This document shows, in pieces, positions 1 to 7,081 of a DNA stretch of 8,585 nt (positions are counted from its first letter, which is position 1; every line of letters begins with the position of its first letter). The stretch comes from DTU015 sp964406505 (GTDB lineage Bacteria > Bacillota > Sulfobacillia > Fermentithermobacillales > Fermentithermobacillaceae): contig CAYORX010000043.1 of NCBI GenBank assembly GCA_964406505.1, forward strand, positions 1 to 8,585, in the 5' to 3' direction. The translations under genes were made by a program, and so were the position numbers. The notes under the pieces were generated by a model. That model made no database searches. It was not told where the DNA came from and saw nothing but the letters and a program-made list of their open reading frames with translations.

Positions 1-706
1 GACGACTAATGAGATTAGCTATAAAGACACCTAGCAATATGGATATAAGAATACCACCTGCGGCAAAAGATCCTAACAGTATTAAAGAAGAAGAATAAGC
101 ATGCGCAGCATCCTCTTTGTTTTCTTCTGCCATAAGCTGGTTACGTTCTACCATTTGAAGGTAAGTTTCCTCAACAGCCTCTTGTTTTGGTGCAACTTCA
201 TTTAGGAAATAATGAATTCCTTCTTCAAAAGCGATTGCTACATCCAGTTCATCCACGGATAACCCGCTAGCTAATAAAGTATCTATGCCTCTCGCTTTTT
301 CGATTAAGTTGTTTTGCACTTGCTCCCATTCATCCCATTGAACTATAAGAGTTTGGAATGTTGCTTTTTGCACTTCTCCTAGAGGTAAAACTTCGTAAGT
401 TGCCCAAGCATCTGCTATCATTTCATAACCTTTTTCAATACGTTCATAATACTGCGGACGCATTTCTGTAGGTAACAAAGGGTTAACAAGGCCCCGCGTT
501 CCCAATTGTACGTCACGTTGCCCAGCTAAAATATTTGCCAGAGAATCGATAGCAATCATTCGGAAATCAGCTATTTCAGTTAAAGAGGCTTGCATCTTCG
601 AAATACCAGATACTCCGGCAACTGCTATTGCCCCTCCTATAACTGCAACAAGTACAAAACCTATAAGAAGCTTTGCGCGTATTTTTAAATTCTTAAACCA
701 TTTCAA
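1..706 (-). CDS. Methyl-accepting chemotaxis protein, N-terminal part (cut by window edge)
   Basis: This is the sensor of the chemosensory operon, anchored in the cytoplasmic membrane. The 235 visible residues open with a short basic segment and a first membrane helix (about residues 12-34). A mostly helical extracytoplasmic domain of about 170 residues follows, then a second membrane helix (about 206-231) ending in NLISR, where a HAMP domain would be expected. This is the layout of receptors with a four-helix-bundle (4HB_MCP-like) sensor. The HAMP and signalling domains lie beyond the left edge. I chose the TTG start at 704-706 because AGGGG sits nine bases upstream and because it overlaps the cheW stop as TTGA; the ATG four bases further in runs straight into a stop. 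The ligand cannot be told. The MCP identity rests on topology and on the cheA-cheW context, since the conserved signalling tip is not visible. Confidence 0.85.
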   Translation of the reverse strand, partial: MKWFKNLKIRAKLLIGFVLVAVIGGAIAVAGVSGISKMQASLTEIADFRMIAIDSLANILAGQRDVQLGTRGLVNPLLPTEMRPQYYERIEKGYEMIADAWATYEVLPLGEVQKATFQTLIVQWDEWEQVQNNLIEKARGIDTLLASGLSVDELDVAIAFEEGIHYFLNEVAPKQEAVEETYLQMVERNQLMAEENKEDAAHAYSSSLILLGSFAAGGILISILLGVFIANLISR

Positions 707-1233
707 GAAAACTCGCCCCTTTTCTGTATTAATTCACCCAACTGGGCAGTCTCACTGACTAGTGCTTTTGCAATATCGAGTAAAATTACAACTTTATTTT
801 CGGTTTTGCCGATACCGTAGATAAACGATGTATCAACGTGTGCGCCAAAAGATGGGGCCTCGTCGATCTGAGTATCATCAATATCAAGTACTTCAGAAAC
901 CTTGTCTACAACTACTCCAATAAAGGTTTCGCCAAGATCGACGACGATAATGCAAGTTTCTTTAGTATCTTCAACTTTGTTCATACCAAATTTAAGCCTT
1001 AAATCAATTACAGGAATAACTGATCCACGAAGATTGATAACTCCCCGTACAAATTGAGGCATTTTGGGCACTTTGGTAATAGTCATGAGCCCAATGATCT
1101 CTTTGACTCTTAAGATCTCTAGCCCATATTCTTCATCCCCTAAAACGAAGGTCAAATATTTATTTAACCGATCAAAACCTCTCGCGGACAATGTTTTCAC
1201 CTCTTCGTTCACACTTTTAATTTTTTGGTTCAA
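703..1233 (-). CDS. cheW: Chemotaxis adaptor protein CheW
   Basis: CheW links receptors to the P5 domain of the CheA kinase in cytoplasmic chemoreceptor arrays. The 176-residue protein is one CheW domain (about residues 24-160) with the family hallmark VRGVINLRG at 62-70, continuing into a VIPVIDLR segment. It has about 20 extra residues at the N terminus and a short charged tail, so it is slightly longer than a minimal CheW. The start is a TTG (1231-1233) that overlaps the cheA TGA as TTGA. A strong AGGGAGGTGG lies just upstream, whereas the nearby ATG is out of frame and soon terminates. Its own stop overlaps the MCP start in the same way. The spacing says CheA, CheW and the receptor are translated in step from one message. 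Confidence 0.96.
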   Translation of the reverse strand: MNQKIKSVNEEVKTLSARGFDRLNKYLTFVLGDEEYGLEILRVKEIIGLMTITKVPKMPQFVRGVINLRGSVIPVIDLRLKFGMNKVEDTKETCIIVVDLGETFIGVVVDKVSEVLDIDDTQIDEAPSFGAHVDTSFIYGIGKTENKVVILLDIAKALVSETAQLGELIQKRGEFS

Positions 1234-3278
1234 GCATTTTCCACCTCCCTGGACATACGCAATATACCAGCGGTATCAAGAATTAAGGCTACTTTCCCAT
1301 CTCCCATTATCGATGCTCCAGAAACCGCAGGTACTTTATTAAACATGTTATCCATGGGTTTAACTACAACTTGTTGTTGTCCAACCAAATCATCAATTAA
1401 CAAAGCATACCTGCGCTTCTGATCTGAAATAACTGTAACAAGCGCTTTTGAAGGTTCGTGATTTGCGTTTGGAATGTCAAATAATTTATGTAGCCGAATC
1501 AAGGGAAGTAGTTTTTCTCGTATAAGAACCATCTCACCTTCTTTTCCAACAGTATAAATTTGGTCAGGATGCGGTCTTAACGATTCTTGAATCTCGATGG
1601 AAGGAATCAGAAAATGGTGAGAACCAACTGTTATATGCATACCGTCTATGATCGCCATTGTAAGCGGCAGGTAAATACTAAACACGGTACCCTGTCCCGG
1701 TCGAACATTAATTTCAAGTCGTCCGCGAAGTTTATCTACACTTTGCTTGACGACATCCATGCCCACCCCTCTTCCGGATATTTCAGTAACTTCTTCGTTG
1801 GTCGAAAATCCGGGTTCAAAAATTAATTTGTATATGTCTTGGTCAGCAAGAACGTCGTCCTGGCCAATCAAACCTATGCTTACGGCCTTTTCAAGAATCT
1901 TTTGTTTGTTTAGACCTCTACCGTCATCTTCTATTTGTAAGACTACGCTTCCACCTTGATGTGCTGCTGACACATGAATTCTGCCGGAAGGGGGTTTGCC
2001 TTTGTCTAACCGTTCCTGTTGTGATTCAATACCATGATCAACCGCATTTCGGATCATGTGTACTAAGGGGCTTTGTATTTCTTCTACAACGCTACGATCA
2101 AGTTCAGTATCCTCTCCTTCGAAAGTAAAATTAATTGGAGTTGAAGATTTTACAGATAGGTCTCTAGTGATCCGAGCAAGTCGCTGAAACATTCCCTCTA
2201 AGGACACCATTCTTAAGGACATTGCTTCTTCTTGTAGTTCTCGCACGATTTTGCCAAGGCTTTGTACATTGCCAACTACGGTTGGATCAACTTCACCTTT
2301 CAGTATTCCTTGCTGTACCATACCGTTCGCAATAACTAGTTCACCTACAGAATCTACAAGGGCATCTAACTTTGTAGTGGCAACCCTAACGACATCTTCA
2401 GTTTTTCGTGGAAAAACTGTTTTGTCTGATGTAAATGCACTTGATGGTTTAATCATAGATTGCTTTTTATCGCTTTTTAGTTGTGACTCGGACGGGGAAT
2501 CGTTTTCTGCGTCTTGAAGCATTTTTATAATTTCATTTAAGTATTTAGGAGTTTTATAACTATCGCCCGACATCACATTTTTGACGGATTGAACCATGCT
2601 TTTCAGCATATCTATTGAATCAAAAAGTAACTGAGAGCGTTGGTGAGTCAGTTCAAGGGTATCCGAACGGACACCTTCCATTAACGATTCTGCTGCATGT
2701 GCAAGTTCCTGAAAATCGGTAAGATCAAAAAACCCGGCAATCCCTTTGATATTGTGAAAACATCTAAACACCTCGTCAGTGCTTTCCTTATCGTGGGGTG
2801 ATTTTTCAAGAACTAAAAGCGCTGTTTCAGCAGAAGCTAAATATTCGTTGGTTTCACTGACAAACTCTAATAGTTCTGAATCAGTCGAGGTGATATCTGA
2901 AATAGCGGTCAAGTTTTTAGCTACGCTCGATTTAGAACCCTCACAAGACACAACCAATTCTTCTGGGGTGTAAGAAATTGTGCTATCTTCTGTAGACATA
3001 AATTGTTGAATTAATTTAAGGTTTTCACGTATTAACTGACAGGCCTTACTGAAATCACCATCCCTATGTATAACATCTTCGATCGCTGCTAAAGTCTTGA
3101 TTACGGTTTGCTGGTGCTGAACGCTAAGTTCGAGTTCAGAATTTAATCGCTCAAGAAGATTACTGATAAAACCAAGAACATTGTCGTCTCTTGCATTTAA
3201 TCCTGCAACTAACGAACTAAGTATACTAACTTCAAACTCAAGTTCTTGCCGTTCACGTTGTTTATTTCGTCCTTGCAT
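1230..3278 (-). CDS. cheA: Chemotaxis histidine kinase CheA (extended N terminus, no clear P2)
   Basis: CheA autophosphorylates on histidine under receptor control and passes the phosphate to response regulators. The 682-residue protein shows an unusual helical N-terminal region (about 1-110), then the P1 phosphotransfer domain (about 130-235) with His175 in CFHNIKG, a Ser/Lys-rich linker (about 255-292), the P3 dimerisation helices (about 295-360), the P4 ATPase domain and the P5 CheW-like domain (about 540-678). P4 carries the N box HMIRNAVDHG near 407, the G1 box DDGRGL near 451 and the G2 box GRGVGMD near 502, so catalysis should be intact. I see no P2 response-regulator docking domain, because P1 and P3 are joined by only about 60 residues. 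The ATG start has AAGGGTG about ten bases upstream. It is the first gene of the cheA-cheW-MCP operon. No cheY, cheB or cheR is in the window. Confidence 0.97.
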   Translation of the reverse strand: MQGRNKQRERQELEFEVSILSSLVAGLNARDDNVLGFISNLLERLNSELELSVQHQQTVIKTLAAIEDVIHRDGDFSKACQLIRENLKLIQQFMSTEDSTISYTPEELVVSCEGSKSSVAKNLTAISDITSTDSELLEFVSETNEYLASAETALLVLEKSPHDKESTDEVFRCFHNIKGIAGFFDLTDFQELAHAAESLMEGVRSDTLELTHQRSQLLFDSIDMLKSMVQSVKNVMSGDSYKTPKYLNEIIKMLQDAENDSPSESQLKSDKKQSMIKPSSAFTSDKTVFPRKTEDVVRVATTKLDALVDSVGELVIANGMVQQGILKGEVDPTVVGNVQSLGKIVRELQEEAMSLRMVSLEGMFQRLARITRDLSVKSSTPINFTFEGEDTELDRSVVEEIQSPLVHMIRNAVDHGIESQQERLDKGKPPSGRIHVSAAHQGGSVVLQIEDDGRGLNKQKILEKAVSIGLIGQDDVLADQDIYKLIFEPGFSTNEEVTEISGRGVGMDVVKQSVDKLRGRLEINVRPGQGTVFSIYLPLTMAIIDGMHITVGSHHFLIPSIEIQESLRPHPDQIYTVGKEGEMVLIREKLLPLIRLHKLFDIPNANHEPSKALVTVISDQKRRYALLIDDLVGQQQVVVKPMDNMFNKVPAVSGASIMGDGKVALILDTAGILRMSREVENA

Positions 3279-3323
3279 TTTATTATTTCACCCTTACTAG
3301 GCGGCACTTATCTAACATATTAA

Positions 3324-3337
3324 ATCGCAATTGCGAT
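3324..3337. repeat. Perfect 14-bp palindrome, possible operator
   Basis: The sequence ATCGCAATTGCGAT is identical on both strands. It lies about 45 bases before cheA and just downstream of the candidate cheA promoter, where a dimeric repressor could block transcription. It is noticeably more GC-rich than the surrounding DNA. No regulator is identified; operator function is inference. Confidence 0.4.
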
Positions 3338-3370
3338 AAAGTTTCGGAAGGGTTTATTAAGTAAACTAAG

Positions 3371-3399
3371 ATTAGAAAATACAATGTAAAGCAATTCAA
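3371..3399 (-). promoter_or_regulatory. Candidate sigma-A promoter for cheA operon
   Basis: On the minus strand a TTGAAT (-35, 3394-3399) and a TCTAAT (-10, 3371-3376) are separated by exactly 17 bases. Transcription would start near 3364, leaving an untranslated leader of about 85 bases that contains the 14-bp palindrome. I found no convincing SigD-type (TAAA / GCCGATAA) motility promoter here. This was read by eye in AT-rich DNA, where chance matches are common. Confidence 0.42.
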
Positions 3400-3436
3400 A
3401 AATTTGATTGAAAGATATATTTGCGGAGGACGTGCT

Positions 3437-3454
3437 ATAAAACGCGAGTTTTAT
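3437..3454. repeat. Short inverted repeat in the divergent intergenic region
   Basis: ATAAAAC and GTTTTAT form a perfect seven-base stem around a GCGA loop. It lies between the candidate cheA promoter and the PPC gene. It lacks a T tract on either strand, so it is not an obvious terminator. It may be a protein binding site or a chance feature. Confidence 0.25.
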
Positions 3455-3482
3455 CATCTTTCATCTATATTAGATAAGTAAT

Positions 3483-3509
3483 TTGTTAAATATATTAAAT
3501 AAGTATAAA
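3483..3509 (+). promoter_or_regulatory. Weak candidate promoter for the PPC-domain gene
   Basis: TTGTTA (3483-3488) and TATAAA (3504-3509) are separated by 15 bases, shorter than the usual 17. They would give a leader of roughly 85 bases before the gene. The region is very AT-rich, so this is only the best local candidate. The rest of the 3279-3601 interval holds the palindrome, the short inverted repeat and the candidate cheA promoter, and no other gene that I can see. Confidence 0.22.
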
Positions 3510-3601
3510 CAAACAAGATGAATTCAAGAGTAGCTATTCTGAAGGAATCTAACGGAATATTGGCGAAGCAAATAAATAGAAAACTTCAGGGGGATTTTTT
3601 A

Positions 3602-4021
3602 ATGGAATATAGAAAATTTGAAGATATATACGTCATGCGAATCGACAAGGGAGAAGAAATTGTTGAAACTTTAAAAAACTTTTGTAGAAAAAAACATATC
3701 AAAGCGGGTTGGATCAAAGGCATAGGCGCAGTAAACGACGTTACCATAGGTTTATTTGAAACCAAAAGTAAAAATTACTTGTCTAAGCGTTTAAAAGGAG
3801 ACTTTGAAATCACCAGTCTCGTAGGAAATATATCTTATATGGCGGGCAATCCATATTTACATTTGCATATAAATATCGCTGGTTCCGATTACATCGTGCA
3901 TGGTGGGCATCTTGACTCGGCAGTAGTAAGTGCTACTTGCGAAATAACAATCAAAACCATTGAGGGCGAAATCGGCAGACAATTTGATGAAACAATTGGG
4001 CTAAATCTGTACAAATTTTAA
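3602..4021 (+). CDS. PPC-domain (DUF296) protein
   Basis: This 139-residue protein is a single PPC domain (plant and prokaryote conserved, DUF296), a small alpha/beta fold that usually forms trimers. Visible family features are a GIGA turn at about 40-43, the HLHI histidines (87 and 89), and the VHGGHL segment (His100, His103) followed by SATCEI. Bacterial members keep such histidines as a probable metal site; the plant relatives are AT-hook proteins, but there is no AT hook here. The molecular role of stand-alone bacterial members is poorly defined, so I do not assign one. The open frame extends 28 codons upstream to 3518, but I prefer the ATG at 3602. It has CAGGGGGA at a suitable distance, and the domain begins there at the normal family length. 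It diverges from cheA and has no same-strand neighbour nearby. Confidence 0.85.
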   Translation: MEYRKFEDIYVMRIDKGEEIVETLKNFCRKKHIKAGWIKGIGAVNDVTIGLFETKSKNYLSKRLKGDFEITSLVGNISYMAGNPYLHLHINIAGSDYIVHGGHLDSAVVSATCEITIKTIEGEIGRQFDETIGLNLYKF

Positions 4022-4101
4022 AGGTTTGGGTAGCCCGAAATATCTTATTATCTCAGAATTACTAAAACTTGTTTTTGCTCTGCACGATGAATGTGTAAAC
4101 G

Positions 4102-4517
4102 CTAAAAGTAAAATAGGGATAGCATTATCTCGCACAACCACGCAGATTTTACCGATCCCCATTCACTAAAATGCTCCAATTTGGTTTGCGCCATTTTCAA
4201 CGTAAAATCGTATTTCGGATAAATATCGGTTATGGGCTTTCGGAAAACTTGACAGGTAATTCCCTATCCATATCTTTATCTGCTAAAAATAGCCAGTCGA
4301 TTTCTTCGCCGTCTACACAAATACCAACAGAACCCGCCAAAGATACAACACAAAACTGGTCTTCGTCTATTGGATTTTCGTCATCGCTCATTTTTACCAA
4401 TTCCAACAAACTAACAGCATTATAATGCTCTCTAGATATAGCGAAACGCCACCTATTACAATGATTAGTCGCCGCTTTTGCTGCTGCGGAAAGACTTAAA
4501 TATTTTGTACTATACAT
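4102..4517 (-). pseudogene. Hypothetical protein with probable 3' frameshift
   Basis: I do not recognise this family. An ATG at 4517 with an excellent GGAGG seven bases upstream opens a 95-residue acidic frame that ends at 4230. There are no membrane helices or clear motifs. Past the stop, the reading continues in another frame with protein-like composition (PITDIYPKYDFTLKMAQTKL and onward) to a TAG at 4102-4104. Adding one T to the T run at 4244-4247 joins the two into a protein of about 138 residues. The gene lies 22 bases behind the broken zinc-ribbon gene and was probably cotranscribed with it. The upstream frame could still be an intact 95-residue protein if the downstream similarity to coding sequence is chance. 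Confidence 0.5.
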
Positions 4518-4539
4518 TAAAAAGCCTCCGATCTTTTAC

Positions 4540-5489
4540 TCATTTAAACAACCAATTGTTGCAGCGTTTGCAACGTTCATTTCGGATAGGATTCATCATG
4601 GAACAAACATTACAATAGATAATGCGATCTTTGGATTTATCATATTTTTCATAAGTGGAAAAATTGGGATGGTAACGGACCCTATCTCCTATAGTAAGAT
4701 AATCGTACATGTGCTGCCTGCCACCCTCTTCTACTATTCTGTCTTTTTTGCCCTTGTCAGTTGTAATAATAACAGTATATTCTGTATAGGTTTGCGAAAC
4801 ATCGCCTCGGTGTTTCCGCTTCTCTTTGCTGTATTTATTAACTACCACCCCTTCCCACATAGGTTTTTTGGTTCCCCGAAACCGCAATAAACTTACGACC
4901 AATATGATAAGGGAAACACCAAAACCAACAATAAGCGACTCTTTGAAAGGTTTTTCTTCGCGGGATCGATTTTCTCGTAATTGCTGCAATTCTTCTTGAA
5001 GTTTTTGGCTGTCGCTGCTCAATTCTTTGTTGCGTTCGGAATCTTCACGCACATTTTTTTAAAATTGTTCTTGATCTTGGCGTATTGCGCTAGCGTTATC
5101 TGCCCTATGCCTCATTTGTTCAGAAAGTTCTTCTGGGGTGTAAGTGGCACCGGTAAGCGGATCGGTGTAAGTGCCGTCACCATTGTCAACAAAACTACGG
5201 TTTTGCCCGGTTATAGGATCAGTTGCTTCAAGATCTCTATCACCATCGAATCTTACCCATGGACCGAAATTTGGTTTGGAGATCTTGGGGAAAGAGCTTG
5301 AAAATGGCGATGGTCCACCGGCGGACTGGTGATTTGCATCAAAAGGTGAACCAAGGCTAGAAAAAACCCTGTTGTAACTGTAAGTAAGATTACTAAGAGT
5401 AATATCGTAATGATATGAAAAGTGGCCATAATCAGTAGGTACTTGGTCTTCCCCACCAGAAAAGCTTGTTTGGACCGGTTCAGCCCCAA
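4540..5489 (-). pseudogene. Broken zinc-ribbon membrane protein
   Basis: This is a membrane protein of unknown function in at least three pieces. The first (5489 to about 5341) is basic, then strongly hydrophobic (YLLIMATFHIITILLL and beyond), a likely membrane segment. The reading then moves to another frame, restorable by one T at 5341-5344, giving a Gly/Pro/Ser linker and a segment with NGDGTYTDPLTGATYTPEEL. A TAA at 5059-5061 interrupts that frame, and the same frame resumes with KNVREDSERNKE. The third piece, from a GTG at 5052, has a coiled coil, a membrane helix (about residues 39-58), a beta-rich domain, and a terminal zinc ribbon with Cys147, Cys150, Cys161 and Cys164. That GTG has no ribosome binding site, which argues against an independent gene. 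The original start is not clear and may have been lost at the junction with the MFS remnant. Confidence 0.6.
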
Positions 5490-6336
5490 AAAAATTTGTG
5501 TCCCGATATTATTACAATAGAATTTCGACCAAGCAACATAACACTAATAGAAGCCCCCATAATCATTGCCATACCGACGTACAAAATTCCTGACCGATTT
5601 GTTTTGGCGGGTAAGTTTCGTATAATTATTAAAACTACTATATAGGGTACAGCCCAATACCACCCTACTAACCCCTGATACATCAATTCCGAATTTATGG
5701 TAATAACGAGTATAAAAAGGCACAGTAAAAAAGCGGTTTTTTAATATCTACGTGCATACTGTTTAAGGAACTCTTGTCCGATTCGATTTTCACTTTAGAT
5801 GGCAATAGCCAGATAAGCCCAATACCGAGCACAAGCGAAAACATCGAAATGGCAAGTCCCAAGCGTGGAGAAAAGTTTAGGGCAACCACGTTTATGCCTA
5901 TCATAAATAGATTAGAAAAGATTAAAACATCAGCACAAGATTTCACACGTTCCGTTTTTGGAGTAAAGACTTCAAGAAAATATCCCCACGCAGCTACGGC
6001 ACAGCCACTAGTATATCCACCGATAAACAATCCCAATACCCACAAAACAGAAGGCGCGAAGAAAAAAGGCAAAGTAGCAACTAAACATAACGCCATGCAA
6101 CCCATCATTGCATTTTTTGCGGTGTTATAAGATTTTACAAAAAATCCGCAGGTAAAAAGCCCGAAAAAATGTGCCACGATAGAAATAAGTATGTAACCAA
6201 GTATATCCGTTTCAAAAACAGATAATAAACCATAAAGCACTTGCCCCTCGAACAGAAAGGACAGAATATAAGCGGAAAGTAGTGAAAATCCCAAAACAGA
6301 AAATCTGCGAGTGTTTAAGAATTTAAATCCGTTCAT
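5480..6336 (-). pseudogene. Truncated and frameshifted MFS-like membrane transporter
   Basis: The first frame (6336 to 5695) encodes 213 residues with six membrane segments, near residues 13-30, 46-67, 76-93, 96-121, 136-153 and 159-178. This is half of a major facilitator fold. It ends at LFYCAFLYSLLP, but a neighbouring frame continues at once with LVITINSELMYQG and two more hydrophobic stretches down to a TGA at 5480. Restoring one T in the run at 5727-5732 or at 5714-5718 joins them. The remaining helices are missing and the sequence passes directly into the zinc-ribbon gene, so a deletion probably fused the two. The sequence recalls the membrane half of MFS-LuxR regulators found in some anaerobes, which carry a C-terminal helix-turn-helix, but none is present here. 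That link is from memory and weak. The ATG at 6336 has only a poor Shine-Dalgarno match. Confidence 0.55.
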
Positions 6337-6367
6337 TTCGCACTCTCACAATCTTTGCCATCCAATT

Positions 6368-6529
6368 TTATACTTTTAAGTCATTAAGAAGCACTCCATT
6401 TATGCTATGGAGTATCAGTGGTACAGTACGTTTTATTAATACGCTTTTCAAACTAAAACATTCGTATTTAACTATCTGTTGCACGACCCCATGTAACCCT
6501 TCCCTCTTGTTATAGCCATCCACTATCAT
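6368..6529 (-). CDS. Short anonymous open frame, possibly a gene remnant
   Basis: A 53-residue frame starts at ATG 6529 (MIVDGYNKREGLHGVVQQI and onward) and ends 31 bases before the MFS remnant. The same frame stays open upstream to about 6574, with plausible residues (NGLFLRSDTDKF). There is no good ribosome binding site, no membrane helix and no motif that I know. It may be a fragment of a longer lost gene or a chance frame. It is listed because it is the longest open stretch in this part of the 6337-7020 gap. Confidence 0.2.
   Translation of the reverse strand: MIVDGYNKREGLHGVVQQIVKYECFSLKSVLIKRTVPLILHSINGVLLNDLKV
6393..6413. repeat. Hairpin-forming inverted repeat
   Basis: ACTCCAT and ATGGAGT form a perfect seven-base stem with a seven-base loop. 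It lies 57 bases upstream of the MFS remnant start and has no T tract on either strand, so it is not a typical intrinsic terminator. Its role is unknown. Confidence 0.25.
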
Positions 6530-6649
6530 AACAAATTTATCTGTGTCGGATCTAAGAAACAGGCCATTGCAAGATTAAATATTTCTTCGGTAATTATAGT
6601 AAGACTAGTTAGCAATCAAAACACGACACCACAGACAGCTCACTGAAAA

Positions 6650-6873
6650 CTATGTGTCGCCTTTTATTCGTTCAAGTGTGCTATATAAATAAAATTCGCC
6701 GTAATCTCCCATATCGAATAACATGTCAATGAAAGTGTTCCCACTTGCCTTTTCATAACCCGATCCCTTGAATTTCACATAAACAGACAAAAATGATACT
6801 GTAATTATAAACAAAATTCACATTCTTGAATCCACCCTCTTTTGAATTTTCTTTTAAGGGTTTTAGTATCCAT
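6650..6873 (-). pseudogene. N-terminal remnant of a NERD-like membrane protein
   Basis: An ATG at 6873 opens a basic 22-residue frame (MDTKTLKRKFKRGW and onward) that stops at 6805. An overlapping frame (6814 to 6650) gives a hydrophobic segment (FIITVSFLSVYV) followed by GNTFIDMLFDMGDYGEFYLY and a charged end, with a TAG at 6650-6652. Joined by one frameshift near 6812-6825 they make one sensible start: basic tail, membrane helix, then a segment like the opening of NERD domains, where a DxGxxGE motif precedes the first helix. NERD domains are nuclease-related and usually run on for more than 100 residues; here the catalytic part is absent, so the product would be inactive. Family assignment is by motif memory only. 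Confidence 0.38.
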
Positions 6874-6904
6874 AGCACCCAACCCGTTCTTAGAAAAATT
6901 GTGC

Positions 6905-6934
6905 CTTATAAACACATTCGGAATTAATTCGCAA
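6905..6934 (-). promoter_or_regulatory. Candidate promoter of the NERD-like remnant
   Basis: On the minus strand TTGCGA (6929-6934) and TATAAG (6905-6910) are separated by 18 bases, and the ATG at 6873 follows about 32 bases after the -10 element. The position fits the proposed start of the remnant and supports its having once been a gene. The -35 element is only a partial match. Confidence 0.3.
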
Positions 6935-7038
6935 ATCATTCATCAAACTTTTTGCTTTGGCTTAGTAATATTTTTTTAACCGCTCGAATTGCTGTAAACG
7001 ATACTCAGGTCGATCTACAACATGGTCAGATATAGATG

Positions 7039-7068
7039 TTGACAACAAGTGCTTATAGGTGATATCTT
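7039..7068 (+). promoter_or_regulatory. Sigma-A promoter of the T-box / ABC transporter operon
   Basis: A consensus TTGACA (7039-7044) is followed 18 bases later by TATCTT (7063-7068). Transcription would start near 7075, a few bases before the first paired bases of the T-box leader. The location directly ahead of a well-defined leader RNA raises confidence despite the imperfect -10. Confidence 0.6.
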
Positions 7069-7081
7069 TGAAAAAATTGAT

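Noticed and set aside
2958..2974. 17-bp exact match to 5128-5144 (TTCTTCTGGGGTGTAAG)
   Set aside because: Both copies encode YTPEE within longer unrelated proteins using the same codons; there is no extended similarity, so coincidence is likely.
3314..3340. SigD-like -10 (GCGATAAA) for a motility promoter
   Set aside because: There is no TAAA at the required 15-base spacing and the direction is away from cheA.
3518..3601. Longer start for the PPC protein at 3518
   Set aside because: The 28 extra residues lie outside the domain, the start has no good ribosome binding site, and the ATG at 3602 has a strong one.
4171..4425. 84-residue plus-strand open frame
   Set aside because: It is antisense to the better-supported minus-strand gene starting at 4517, which has a strong ribosome binding site.
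5774..6130. 118-residue plus-strand open frame
   Set aside because: It is antisense to the six-helix membrane protein, whose hydrophobic pattern is clearly genuine.
6631..6659. Possible insertion-element ends (CGACAC ... GTGTCG)
   Set aside because: Only six bases match, with no target duplication or transposase nearby.
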